This document shows positions 7,214 through 15,103 of a stretch of 26,791 nt of DNA, piece by piece. The position numbers and the translations under genes are program-made. The DNA lies in contig JAVKSL010000038.1 in NCBI GenBank assembly GCA_039583695.1, positions 1-26,791 of the forward strand. Reading direction: 5' to 3'. The notes under the pieces are model-generated. The model was not told the origin of the DNA. It saw only the letters and a program-made list of their open reading frames with translations, and searched no databases. Origin of the DNA: JAVKSL01 sp039583695. GTDB taxonomy: Bacteria > Actinomycetota > Acidimicrobiia > Acidimicrobiales > JAJPHD01. Numbering within the stretch: position 1 is the stretch's first letter; each line of letters starts with the position of its first letter.

Positions 7214-7930
7214 ATGGCGTACATGAGATACTTGGTGGTGGGGGCCGCCGGCCTGGTCGGCTGCCTGGGCGTATCGGCGCTAGCGGTCATGCTCACGGGC
7301 AAACCTGGGACCAGGTCGTCCGCTCCACTCGGGACCGTATTGCCGGCCTCGGGCGGGGTGCATGGCACAACCGCCGGCTCAGCTTCGACTTCGATTGGCG
7401 CCAGGGCGCAGCACGTGGCGGCACCGGCCTCATGGCCCCCGACCCACAAAGCGGTTGCCTCTCCCGGCTATGCGACGGCCACGCCCCCCCGCCGGAGCGT
7501 CTCCGTGGGAAGCTCGGTGCCGCCACGTGCTGTGCCAGCCCACTCCACATCCACCACCTCCAAGCTTGCCAAACGGCCCCCGATAAGTGTGGCGTCATCC
7601 AAGGCGCCCCCGAGGAGCACCCCGACCTCTTCTGCCGGAACCACAGTGGCGCGGACACAGCCGTCCATCGCCGCCGTCGAGGCGGCCATCCAGGGCCTCA
7701 AGCCCTACGTGCATACCTTGCTCACCCCATCTGTGGCACAAGTGGACAAGCTGGGCAACGAGGTATGCACGGCATTCGACCAGGGCAACACATCCTCCCA
7801 GGTGGAGGCGGCGGTGACCCAGAGGCTCAACCAGCTACCTCTCACCGAGGTCCTCCCTGGCGCAGGAGCGTACGTTGTCGACACATCAATCTCGCTCTAC
7901 TGCCCAGGGTACGGGTCGAAGCGTGTCTGA
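7214..7930 (+). CDS. Secreted or membrane-anchored protein with DUF732-like C-terminus
   Basis: A 238-aa exported protein without a known function. Residues 5-27 (RYLVVGAAGLVGCLGVSALAVML) form a hydrophobic N-terminal signal or anchor. A long Ser/Thr/Pro/Ala-rich linker follows to about residue 155. The C-terminal 80 residues look helical, with two cysteines (NEVCTAF and LYCPGY) and a VxxxVxxRLxxLP segment, similar to the small DUF732-type helical domain of actinobacterial secreted proteins, where the pair forms a disulfide. Of three nearby ATGs (7208, 7214, 7223), 7214 is favoured because AAAGG lies 6 nt upstream. It is driven by the strong promoter at 7076 and sits 27 nt before an ABC transporter gene, so the two are likely co-transcribed. 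Confidence 0.75.
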   Translation: MAYMRYLVVGAAGLVGCLGVSALAVMLTGKPGTRSSAPLGTVLPASGGVHGTTAGSASTSIGARAQHVAAPASWPPTHKAVASPGYATATPPRRSVSVGSSVPPRAVPAHSTSTTSKLAKRPPISVASSKAPPRSTPTSSAGTTVARTQPSIAAVEAAIQGLKPYVHTLLTPSVAQVDKLGNEVCTAFDQGNTSSQVEAAVTQRLNQLPLTEVLPGAGAYVVDTSISLYCPGYGSKRV

Positions 7931-7957
7931 GCGCCATTCCACAGAGCCGAGCGCTCC

Positions 7958-9952
7958 ATGACGGCCCTCCTGCGAATCCCACGAAGAGCTGGGGCTCCGG
8001 CTACCACCACATTGGGAGGAGCAGGCGCTCCTAGCCGAGGAGACCCAGACGACGGCGAGCGGTCGCCTTCGGATCCGGCCAGTCCTGATGCCCGCGGCGC
8101 AACTCCCTTGCTGCAGGTATGTGGCGTCACGGCCAAGGCGCCGGACGGCAAGCGCATCCTCGACGATGTCAGCTTCTCGGTCGAGCGGGGTTGGCTCGTT
8201 GCGGTGATGGGACCGACCGGGGCCGGCAAGACGAGCCTCGTGCGCACGCTGACCGGGGACCTGTCCCTGGAAACTGGAGAGATCCGCCTCGACGGCCAGG
8301 ACCTGGCATCCAGTGAGCCCAATGTGTGCCGCCGGGTGGGTTACGTGCCCCAGGAAGACCTCCTGTACGGTCAGCTCCGCCTGCGCCGGACCCTAGAGTA
8401 CAAGGCGTCGCTGCGCCTTCCCAGATCGACACGTCCCGCACAGCGGTCCCGGCGGGTCAGGGTCGTGCTGGCAGAGCTCGACCTGGAGCGCCAAGCCGGG
8501 CTCGCCATCGCCGCTCTGTCGGGCGGCCAGCGCAAACGGGCGAACCTGGCCGTCGAGCTGCTCGCCCAACCAGATGTCCTCGTGCTCGACGAGCCCACCA
8601 CGGGGCTCGACCCGGGTCACGAAAGGTCGGCGATGGCAACCCTGCGAGAGGTTGCCGACCTAGGCCGGACAGTGCTGATGGTCACCCACAGCATGACAGC
8701 CCTCAGAATGTGCGATCGGGTGATGTTCCTCGCAGCTGGTGGCCAGGTGGCGTTCTTCGGGACCCCTGAGGGCGCAGTCGCCTACTTCGCGAAGACCGAT
8801 GCCGCCGATCTCTTCGTCGCCCTCGACTCCCGAACCGGCCAGAGCTGGAAGGACCGCTGGCGCTCAGAAGCAGTCGATGCCCAGCCATCGGATCCCGGCG
8901 GGGGAGCCACCGCCCCCGCCCACCCCCGCCATCCCCGCCGCTATCGGCGCCGCCAGGCGTGGCGGCTAGGCGGACCCGTGGAGCCTGTCGGGCGGGAAGA
9001 ACCTGTCCCTCCGGGAGTGCCCACAAAACCCATGCTCCCTGGATGGGCGCACCAGCTCTCCACCCTGGTACAACGCTACCTCGATCTCATCAAGTCCGAC
9101 CGTCGACACGTTGGCATGGTGGCCCTCCAGGCGCCCGTCCTCGGCAGCCTGCTCTGGGCGATCCTCGCCCCGCGCGGCTTGTCGCCCGTCCCGCCGACCG
9201 CTGCCCTCGACTTGGTGAGGCTCCCCGCGGTGAAGGTCGCCGTCTTCCTGGCCATCACCATCACCTGGCTCGGCAGCGCCAGCGCCATACGCGAGATCGT
9301 CAAGGAGCGCCAGATCCTGCAGCGGGAAAGGGCCGCGGGCCTGTCGCCGAGCGCCTACGTCAGCTCGAAGGTGGTGGTCCTCGGCCTCCTGATAATCATT
9401 CAAGCGGGCATCTTCACGACCATCGCCTGCGTCGACCAGGACCCCCCGGCACATGGAGCAGTGCTCGGTTGGGGCCTCGGCGAGCTCATCGTCACCACAG
9501 CATTGACGGGTCTGGCGGCGGTTGCCCTCGGGCTGGTGCTCTCGGCACTGGTCAACACGCCCGACAAGGCCTTGACAATCCTTCCCATCACTCTCGTCGC
9601 CCAGCTGGTCCTGTCAGGAGCCTGGGGATCGGTTGCCACGCTCCCTGGCATCACCCAGCTGAGCAACCTCACCGGGGCCTATTGGGGCGTCAAGGCCATC
9701 GAAGCCACGGTCACTGGCGACGCTGGCGCCTGGTGGTCAGCCATCATCGCGCTCGCCTTGCTCACCGCGGCCACACTCGTTGCGACTGCCTTCGTCGTCG
9801 AGCGCCGGACGAACGGTCGTGCCCGCTGCCGCGGGATCGCGCGGTGTGCCCCGCCATCCTCGCCCGTCCTTGCCCTCCACCGGCTGTTGCGCCGGGCTAT
9901 GGCGCTGGCGACCCGTTCGGGCTCCGCAGCGGCACCCATTCACACGAGGTAG
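7958..9952 (+). CDS. ABCG-type ABC transporter, fused ATPase and permease
   Basis: A 664-aa half-transporter of the ABCG/White arrangement (ATPase first, then ABC-2 type membrane domain). In the ATPase, Walker A GPTGAGKT is at 85-92, Q132 in the Q-loop, signature LSGGQ at 187-191, Walker B VLVLDE at 207-212 and the switch His at 244. A Pro/Gly/Ala-rich linker near 310-350 leads to a membrane domain with about six hydrophobic segments, including MVALQAPVLGSLLWAIL, VAVFLAITITWLG and ALLTAATLVATAFVV. It resembles the C-terminal part of mycobacterial Rv1747 without its FHA domains. It probably works as a homodimer exporting a lipid or lipid-linked molecule. The first 50 residues are low complexity. 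No clear ribosome-binding site precedes the ATG, so translation may be coupled to the gene 27 nt upstream. Its 3' end overlaps the convergent enolase-family gene by 56 bp. Confidence 0.9.
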   Translation: MTALLRIPRRAGAPATTTLGGAGAPSRGDPDDGERSPSDPASPDARGATPLLQVCGVTAKAPDGKRILDDVSFSVERGWLVAVMGPTGAGKTSLVRTLTGDLSLETGEIRLDGQDLASSEPNVCRRVGYVPQEDLLYGQLRLRRTLEYKASLRLPRSTRPAQRSRRVRVVLAELDLERQAGLAIAALSGGQRKRANLAVELLAQPDVLVLDEPTTGLDPGHERSAMATLREVADLGRTVLMVTHSMTALRMCDRVMFLAAGGQVAFFGTPEGAVAYFAKTDAADLFVALDSRTGQSWKDRWRSEAVDAQPSDPGGGATAPAHPRHPRRYRRRQAWRLGGPVEPVGREEPVPPGVPTKPMLPGWAHQLSTLVQRYLDLIKSDRRHVGMVALQAPVLGSLLWAILAPRGLSPVPPTAALDLVRLPAVKVAVFLAITITWLGSASAIREIVKERQILQRERAAGLSPSAYVSSKVVVLGLLIIIQAGIFTTIACVDQDPPAHGAVLGWGLGELIVTTALTGLAAVALGLVLSALVNTPDKALTILPITLVAQLVLSGAWGSVATLPGITQLSNLTGAYWGVKAIEATVTGDAGAWWSAIIALALLTAATLVATAFVVERRTNGRARCRGIARCAPPSSPVLALHRLLRRAMALATRSGSAAAPIHTR

Positions 9953-11045
9953 TCGCCTCCTCGAGGACGTCGGTGAGCACCGACACGCCCAAGCCAGGCC
10001 CCGTCGGCACCGCAAGGTGCCCCTCGTCCAACAAGAATGGAGCCACGATGTCGCTCGTGAAGTACCTCGCCGAAGTACTGAGGTCGCCAGGAAGGCTGAA
10101 GCCAGGCATCGCTGCCAGCGCCGCGTTGGCCGCCCGTCCCAAGCCGGTCTCGAGCATCCCCCCGCACCACAACCCGGTCCCAGATCCGACACACACGTCG
10201 TGCACCCGCATCGCCTCCAGGTAACCCCCGACCCGTCCGGCCTTGAGGTTCACGACCGAGCAGGCCCCCCTCGCGATGGCGTCGGCGGCGGCCCGTGCCG
10301 AGGTGATCGACTCGTCCAGGCAGATCGGGGTGCGCAGCCGCCGGGCGAGCTCCGCGTGACCAGCCAGGTCGTCCTCGACCAGCGGCTGCTCGATTAGGAC
10401 CAGCTCGAAGGCATCCAGCTCGCGTAGCCTCGACAAGTCCGCCAGCGTGTAGGAACCGTTGGCGTCGACCTGCAGCATCACGTCAGGCCAACGCTCCCGC
10501 ACTGCTCGAACCGGCTCCAGGTCCCACCCTGGTATCACCTTCAGCTTGACTCGAAGGTAACCCTCCGTTAGATATCCGGCCACCACCTCCAGCAAGGCCT
10601 CAGCCGGCGTTATCATCCCCACCGACACCCCCGCCGGGACCCTCGGTCGAGTGGCGCCCAGATAAGACCCGAGCGACCTTCCCGCAAGGCGGCACTCTGC
10701 GTCGAGCACAGCCATCTCGACCGCCGCCTTCGCCATCGGATGCCCCTTCACCGAGCCCAACAGAGCTGCCACGTCGGCAGCCCTCACGCCCGCCGCCCCC
10801 ACTGCCAGCGCGGGTAGGAGGAATCGTCTGGTCACCTCGGTTGCGCCATCCACGTACTCAGATGTGTAGCTCGGCGCCGCCATCGCCACGCATTCCCCCC
10901 AGCCCTCCACCTCGGTCCCATCGTCCCCTCGTCCCAGCACCCGGATCAAGAGCGCGTCCCGGCATGTCTCCACCCCGTGAGCCGTGGCGAACGCAACCAC
11001 CAACGGGAGCTTTACCCGCCGCAGCTCACATCCGGTGAGCCTCAC
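9897..11045 (-). CDS. o-Succinylbenzoate synthase / N-acylamino acid racemase-like enzyme
   Basis: A 382-aa enolase-superfamily enzyme of the muconate-lactonizing subgroup. The catalytic set is complete: K167-L-K169 (KxK), metal ligands D194 (QVDANGSY), E219 (IEQPL) and D244 (CLDES), and the second base K268 (NLKAGRVGG). The GGMLETGLGRAANAALA block near 295-311 is characteristic of the MenC2/NAAAR branch, whose members make o-succinylbenzoate for menaquinone and often also racemize N-acylamino acids. Which activity dominates here is open: no other men genes are in view, and the neighbour is a 2-oxoacid dehydrogenase. The GTG start at 11045 lies 4 nt after the dehydrogenase stop, so the pair is an operon. 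The C-terminus overlaps the convergent ABC gene by 56 bp. Confidence 0.88.
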   Translation of the reverse strand: MRLTGCELRRVKLPLVVAFATAHGVETCRDALLIRVLGRGDDGTEVEGWGECVAMAAPSYTSEYVDGATEVTRRFLLPALAVGAAGVRAADVAALLGSVKGHPMAKAAVEMAVLDAECRLAGRSLGSYLGATRPRVPAGVSVGMITPAEALLEVVAGYLTEGYLRVKLKVIPGWDLEPVRAVRERWPDVMLQVDANGSYTLADLSRLRELDAFELVLIEQPLVEDDLAGHAELARRLRTPICLDESITSARAAADAIARGACSVVNLKAGRVGGYLEAMRVHDVCVGSGTGLWCGGMLETGLGRAANAALAAMPGFSLPGDLSTSARYFTSDIVAPFLLDEGHLAVPTGPGLGVSVLTDVLEEATTSCEWVPLRSPNGSPAP

Positions 11046-11049
11046 AGCC

Positions 11050-13236
11050 TCAGTACTCGAGCAGGGAGTCCAGCGCTGAGGCGATGTCAGCCACCTGGGG
11101 GAGGATGGCCGCCTCCAGGGTCGGCTCGTAGGCCACCAAGGTGTCGGTGGCCCCCACCCTCCTCACTGGCGCATCCAGGTCGCCGAAGCAGTGCTCGGCC
11201 ACCCACGCGGCAACCTCAGCCCCAAATCCACAGGTCAGGCCGTCCTCGTGCACAACCAGGACCCTGCCGGTGCGGGCCACCGACTCGGCGACCATCCCGT
11301 GGTCCCAGGGCACCAGAGTCCGCAGGTCGATGATCTCCACTGACGCCCCCTCCAGGCTGGCAGCCGCCAGCACGCTGCGCTGCACGGTGGCGCCATAGGT
11401 GACGACGGTGGCGTCGGTCCCCCGGGACACGTAGCGTCCCCGGCCGAAACCTACGACGTGCCCCGGGCCCGGCAGGGGATCACGGGTGTAGGCCTGGCGA
11501 AGCAGGTGCTTGTGCTCCAGGAACATCACCGGATCCTCACAGGCGAACGCGGCCCGCAGGAGACCGGCGGCGTCACTCGCCCGGGACGGCAACGCCACCA
11601 GCATCCCCGGGATGTGCGCGAAGATCGACTCCCCCGATTGGGAATGCCAGATCGCCCCTCCGGTCAGGTACCCCCCGATCGGGACCCGCACCACCATCGG
11701 GCAGCTGAACATGCCCGCCGAGCGCCAGCGAATCGTGGCCGCCTCGCTCTTGAGCTGGTTCATGGCCGGCCAGATGTAATCGAAGAACTGGATCTCTGGG
11801 CACGGCCGCAGCCCCCGCAGCGCCTGGCCTACTGCCCTCCCGATGATGTTGGCCTCGGCCAGCGGGGTGTTGTAGCAGCGATCCGACCCCAGCTCACGCT
11901 GCAACCCGAGCGTGGTCCCGAACACCCCGCCCTTGCCGGCCACCTCGCCCATCAGCTCCTCCGCCGCATCGGCCACGTCCTCGCCAAACACCCGGACCCG
12001 CTCGTCGGCGCGCATCACCTCGGCCAGCGTCTGGCGGATCGCCTCCCCCATCGCCACCATCTTCTTGGAGCCCTTCTGAGGAATCGAGCCCCCTTCACCG
12101 CTGGCGCCGTGCCCACCCCCGACCTCCGAATGCCCCTCCTCGGCCACCTCCGGAAGCACCCACACGTGCTCGGTCACCGTCGCCGGGTCCGGGCGAGGCG
12201 CCGCCATGGCCTCGAAGGCTGCCGCCAGCGCCACCCGCCTGGCCTCCGCCCAGATGGCTGCGGCCCCCTCGTCATCCAGCACCCCCCGCCCGACGAGGGC
12301 TCGTTCCATCAGCAGGATCGGGTCGTGAGCCGCCTCGTCGGCCAGGTCAGCCGCCCCGCGGTACTTGGCCTGGGTGTCCGAGGCCGAGTGGGAGTAGGGC
12401 CGGGTGACCGTGGCATGGATCAGCGCCGGGCCCTGTCCGGCCCTCACCCCGGCAACCACCCGCTCGGCCAGCTCCCGGGTGGCGAAGTAGTCCCGCCCGT
12501 CCAGGGCGTGGACTGCCAGCCCAGGCCAGCCCCGGATCAGCTCGTGCACCGGCGCGGGTGACTGCTGGGAGGCAGGCACCGAGATCGCCCAGCCGTTGTC
12601 GGCCACGACGTACAGGATCGGGAGCGACAGCGTGCACGCCGTGTTGAGGCTCTCCCAGAACTCCCCTTCGGAGGTCGCCCCCTCGCCGAGGGAGACATAG
12701 GTGATCTCGTCAGCTTGTGAGGTGCATCCTGGCAGCGGGGCGTGAGCACCGATATAGCGACCCGCCTCCGCGCAGCCCACGGCAGGCAGGCACTGGGTGC
12801 CGGTCGGGCTGGATTGGGTGAGCACGTGGAGATCCTTGTTTCCCCAGTGACAGGGCATCTGACGGCCCCCGCTGGCCTTGTCGGCGCCTGAACCCACCGC
12901 CTGGAGCAGCATCTCGGTGGGTGTCACCCCTAGAGCCAGCATCAGCGCCCGGTCCCGGTAATAGGGAAGGAACCAGTCGTATCCCGCCCGCAGGCTGTGC
13001 GCCAGCCCAAGGCACAGCGCCTCGTGCCCAGCGCCTGCTATCTGGAAGAAGGCACGACTCTGAGTCTGAAGGATCAGCTCCCGGTCATCCAGCGCCCGGG
13101 AAAGGCAGGCCAGGCGAAAGTCCGCGATCAGCTCCTCACGGGGATAGTCCCTTTGGTGTCCAACACTTTGGAGTGCAACGATCCGGGGCTCGTGGGCGAC
13201 TGCGACGCTGGACGGGGAACCCACCGCCCGTGCCAT
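11050..13236 (-). CDS. Branched-chain 2-oxoacid dehydrogenase E1, fused alpha and beta subunits
   Basis: A 728-aa thiamine-diphosphate enzyme carrying both E1 subunits in one chain, for oxidative decarboxylation of 2-oxoacids. The alpha part (residues 1-365) has GAGHEALCLGLAHSL, the ThDP motif GEGATSEG starting at 184 and ending at N214, and the phosphorylation-loop-like YSHSASD near 281. A Gly/Ser-rich linker (366-391) joins the beta part (392-728), with NTPLAEANIIGRAVG (ThDP-activating E461), GGAIWHSQSGE and LRTLVPWD. The fused form is known from branched-chain enzymes in some bacteria. No E2 or E3 gene lies nearby, so these must come from elsewhere. The ATG at 13236 lacks a Shine-Dalgarno; a TACTGT box 8 nt upstream suggests a leaderless message. 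An in-frame TGA just upstream rules out a longer form. Confidence 0.92.
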   Translation of the reverse strand: MARAVGSPSSVAVAHEPRIVALQSVGHQRDYPREELIADFRLACLSRALDDRELILQTQSRAFFQIAGAGHEALCLGLAHSLRAGYDWFLPYYRDRALMLALGVTPTEMLLQAVGSGADKASGGRQMPCHWGNKDLHVLTQSSPTGTQCLPAVGCAEAGRYIGAHAPLPGCTSQADEITYVSLGEGATSEGEFWESLNTACTLSLPILYVVADNGWAISVPASQQSPAPVHELIRGWPGLAVHALDGRDYFATRELAERVVAGVRAGQGPALIHATVTRPYSHSASDTQAKYRGAADLADEAAHDPILLMERALVGRGVLDDEGAAAIWAEARRVALAAAFEAMAAPRPDPATVTEHVWVLPEVAEEGHSEVGGGHGASGEGGSIPQKGSKKMVAMGEAIRQTLAEVMRADERVRVFGEDVADAAEELMGEVAGKGGVFGTTLGLQRELGSDRCYNTPLAEANIIGRAVGQALRGLRPCPEIQFFDYIWPAMNQLKSEAATIRWRSAGMFSCPMVVRVPIGGYLTGGAIWHSQSGESIFAHIPGMLVALPSRASDAAGLLRAAFACEDPVMFLEHKHLLRQAYTRDPLPGPGHVVGFGRGRYVSRGTDATVVTYGATVQRSVLAAASLEGASVEIIDLRTLVPWDHGMVAESVARTGRVLVVHEDGLTCGFGAEVAAWVAEHCFGDLDAPVRRVGATDTLVAYEPTLEAAILPQVADIASALDSLLEY

Positions 13237-13244
13237 CTCAGATC

Positions 13245-13250
13245 ACAGTA
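13245..13250 (-). promoter_or_regulatory. Possible -10 box for a leaderless E1 transcript
   Basis: TACTGT on the minus strand, 8 nt before the ATG at 13236. No ribosome-binding site exists in between, so transcription probably starts at or next to the start codon. No clear -35 box. Confidence 0.4.
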
Positions 13251-13338
13251 CCCATGGGCTTGACTCTAGCAGTGTCGATACACCCCCGCGTCATACCGGG
13301 AGCCATGCCACTACCGCAAGGGCACGGCGAGAACGCCT

Positions 13339-13579
13339 GACGCCAGCCAGCCCCTGTCTGACCCATCCTGCACCCCAGGCGCCGTCAAGCTTGCGATCAC
13401 CCAGGCCGACATCTCCACCACGATCTGCTCCCGCGGATGGAAGGACCAGGTGGAGAACCAGCTAACTAAGTCAGGCGGTGTGCGACGGGCGGATCAGCCT
13501 CGACACGGCCCGCTCGGCCATCGCCACGAACTGGGAGGCCGCCGCACTCGGAGCCCCCCGAATCCGCTCCAAACCCTAA
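13339..13579 (+). pseudogene. Decayed remnant of a secreted conserved protein
   Basis: This stretch has no intact gene, but translation in two frames recovers pieces of a familiar actinobacterial protein family. Frame one from 13339 reads CTPGAVKLAITQADISTTIC followed shortly by KDQVENQL. In intact relatives (as recalled) the CTPGAxNPxVTQxxIxxTIC opening is separated from the KDKVENRLH segment by most of the protein, so an internal deletion is evident. The frame then shifts, and the next one gives VCDGRISLDTARSAIATNWE to a stop at 13579, matching the usual C-terminus. No start codon or ribosome-binding site is present. The call depends on memory of the family and has not been searched. Confidence 0.65.
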
Positions 13580-13582
13580 GAT
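13577..13582 (+). promoter_or_regulatory. Possible -10 box for a leaderless hypA transcript
   Basis: TAAGAT ends 7 nt before the hypA ATG and overlaps the stop codon of the upstream gene remnant. There is no good Shine-Dalgarno in the 7-nt gap (only AGGG), so leaderless initiation is likely. Confidence 0.45.
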
Positions 13583-13589
13583 AGGGCCC

Positions 13590-13934
13590 ATGCACGAGAT
13601 GGCGCTGGCTGAGGCCATCTTTGACACGGTCAACAAGCATGCGAATGGCCAGCAGCTGTCGAGGGTCGAGGTCAGCATCGGGTACTTTCGCCAGGTGGTA
13701 CCCGACTCGCTGGTCTTCAACTGGGAGATGCAGACCGCGGGGACCGAGCTGGCCGGGGTCGATCTGGTCATCGACCATGTTCCGGGCGTGGTCGAGTGCC
13801 GGGCATGCGGGGCGTCGACCACCCTGGAGGACCCGATCCTGCTCTGCGGCTCCTGCGACAGCGCAGAGGTGGACCTTGTGAGCGGCGAGGAATTCATGAT
13901 CGCATCCATTGACCGGGTTAGGGAGGAGTCCTGA
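13590..13934 (+). CDS. hypA: Hydrogenase/urease nickel metallochaperone HypA
   Basis: A 114-aa nickel chaperone that, with HypB, loads Ni into [NiFe] hydrogenases (or urease in some species). The N-terminal MHE supplies the nickel-binding His2. The zinc domain has its four cysteines as C70-x2-C73 (CRACG) and C86-x2-C89 (CGSC), and the family blocks VEVSIGYF and PDSLVFNWE are present. Length is normal. The start ATG must be exact because the Met-His end is functional. It overlaps hypB by one base (TGATG). No hydrogenase structural gene or other hyp gene is present in the window. Confidence 0.95.
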   Translation: MHEMALAEAIFDTVNKHANGQQLSRVEVSIGYFRQVVPDSLVFNWEMQTAGTELAGVDLVIDHVPGVVECRACGASTTLEDPILLCGSCDSAEVDLVSGEEFMIASIDRVREES

Positions 13935-14701
13935 TGGGCCGTTTCCACAGCCATTCCGACGGCACGGTGCACGACCACGACCACGACGTCGGCGACCACA
14001 GCGGTTACGTGGAGACCGGCACCGAGCGGGTCGCGGTGCTGGAGAGCATCCTGGCGGAGAACGACCGGACCGCCGCGGCCAACCGGGCCGATTTTGCCCG
14101 AGCCGGCGTGACCACCGTGAACCTGATGTCCTCACCAGGCGCGGGCAAGACTACCCTGCTCAAGCGGACCATCACCTCCCTCGCCCCCCGCCTCCGGGTC
14201 GGGATCCTGGAGGGAGACATCGCCACCAGCATCGACGCCGATCAGCTCGAAGGGCTGGGCGCAGCGATATCGCTGGTCAACACCGGCAAGGGCTTCGGTG
14301 GTGAGTGCCACCTGGATGCCCCCATGGTGCGCTCGGGCCTCGTGCGCCTCCCCCTCGCCGAGCTGGACCTGTTGATCATCGAGAACGTGGGCAACCTGGT
14401 CTGCCCGGCCGAGTTCGACGTCGGCCAGCACTCAAGAGCGATGGTCTACGCAGTCACCGAAGGCGAGGAGAAGCCGCTCAAGTACCCAGTGATGTTCCGC
14501 ACCTGTGACGTGGTCGTCATAAACAAGATCGACCTCCTCCCACATCTGGACTTCGACCTGGACCTGTTCATGGCCAACCTGGCCGCGGTCAACCCGATGG
14601 CACGGCGCATCCAGGTGAGCGCCCGCACCGGCGAAGGCATCGACGAGTGGTGCGACTGGCTCGTGGCCACCCACGCCGCCCGAAGCGGTGGCGGGTATTA
14701 G
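13934..14701 (+). CDS. hypB: Hydrogenase nickel incorporation GTPase HypB
   Basis: A 255-aa GTPase that drives nickel transfer with HypA. The N-terminus (residues 5-22) is a short His/Asp-rich nickel-binding stretch with seven histidines. The GTPase domain has Walker A SSPGAGKTT (66-74), the dimer-interface metal motif ECHLDAPMV with C125-H126, ENVGNLVCPAEFDVG (150-164) and NKID (197-200). The start overlaps the hypA stop, giving translational coupling in a two-gene hypAB operon. Histidine content is modest compared with His-rich storage-type HypB proteins. Confidence 0.95.
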   Translation: MGRFHSHSDGTVHDHDHDVGDHSGYVETGTERVAVLESILAENDRTAAANRADFARAGVTTVNLMSSPGAGKTTLLKRTITSLAPRLRVGILEGDIATSIDADQLEGLGAAISLVNTGKGFGGECHLDAPMVRSGLVRLPLAELDLLIIENVGNLVCPAEFDVGQHSRAMVYAVTEGEEKPLKYPVMFRTCDVVVINKIDLLPHLDFDLDLFMANLAAVNPMARRIQVSARTGEGIDEWCDWLVATHAARSGGGY

Positions 14702-14775
14702 GTAAAAGTCCCACACGAAGGCGAATCAAGAGGGCACGGGTACGGACCACCACGGAGGCAAATTTTTTCGATACC

Positions 14776-14811
14776 ATGGCTCACGCACCCGAATCGAGGA
14801 GGCCGACGTGA
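14776..14811 (+). other. Possible upstream mini-ORF overlapping the AsnC-type start
   Basis: ATG at 14776 opens an 11-codon frame (MAHAPESRRPT) that contains the downstream Shine-Dalgarno in its AGG AGG arginine codons and stops at TGA 14809-14811, overlapping the GTG start. It has no clear ribosome-binding site of its own. It could couple or attenuate translation, or be chance. Confidence 0.25.
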
Positions 14812-15050
14812 CCGAGGATGTCACCGCATACGTGCTGATCCAGACAGAGGTCGGCAAGGCCGCCCATGTCGCCACGGAGGTGGCCGGTATCGAGGGGGTG
14901 GTGTCAGCCGACGACGTCACGGGTCCCTACGACGTCATCGTGCGGGCCAGGGCCGGGTCTGTGGACGAGCTCGGACGGCTCATCGTCAGCCGCCTGCAGC
15001 TGATCGAGGGCATCACCCGAACCCTTACGTGCCCGGTGGTGAACCTCTAA
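14808..15050 (+). CDS. Stand-alone Lrp/AsnC ligand-binding (RAM) domain protein
   Basis: An 80-aa protein containing only the ferredoxin-like effector domain of Lrp/AsnC regulators, without a helix-turn-helix. It begins TEDVTAYVLIQTEVGKAAHV and shows the typical GVVSADDVTGPYDVIVRARA core and a closing ITRTLTCPVV strand. Such stand-alone versions assemble into amino-acid-sensing rings and may modulate full-length regulators. The GTG at 14808 is supported by GAGGAGG 5 nt upstream. A small upstream reading frame (ATG 14776, 11 codons) ends across this start. The stop is followed directly by the inverted hairpin element. Confidence 0.88.
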   Translation: MTEDVTAYVLIQTEVGKAAHVATEVAGIEGVVSADDVTGPYDVIVRARAGSVDELGRLIVSRLQLIEGITRTLTCPVVNL

Positions 15051-15092
15051 GGGCCTGTACGAGAACAACCTGCGCGGCGAAGCCGCTCAGGT
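15051..15092 (+). repeat. Dispersed 42-nt hairpin repeat, copy A
   Basis: Matches 39 of 42 positions with the copy at 26662-26703. Its 3' half is a stem-loop: AACCTGCGCGGC, loop GAA, then GCCGCTCAGGTT, with one mismatch. It starts directly after the AsnC-type stop codon. No T-run follows, so if it terminates transcription it is not a classic intrinsic terminator. Confidence 0.85.
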
Positions 15093-15103
15093 TGCGGGCC
15101 TCA

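Noticed and set aside
8959..10224. 421-codon plus-strand frame inside the ABC transporter and its convergent neighbour
   Set aside because: Arg/Pro/His-rich shadow of the +1 frame; it crosses two real genes on opposite strands.
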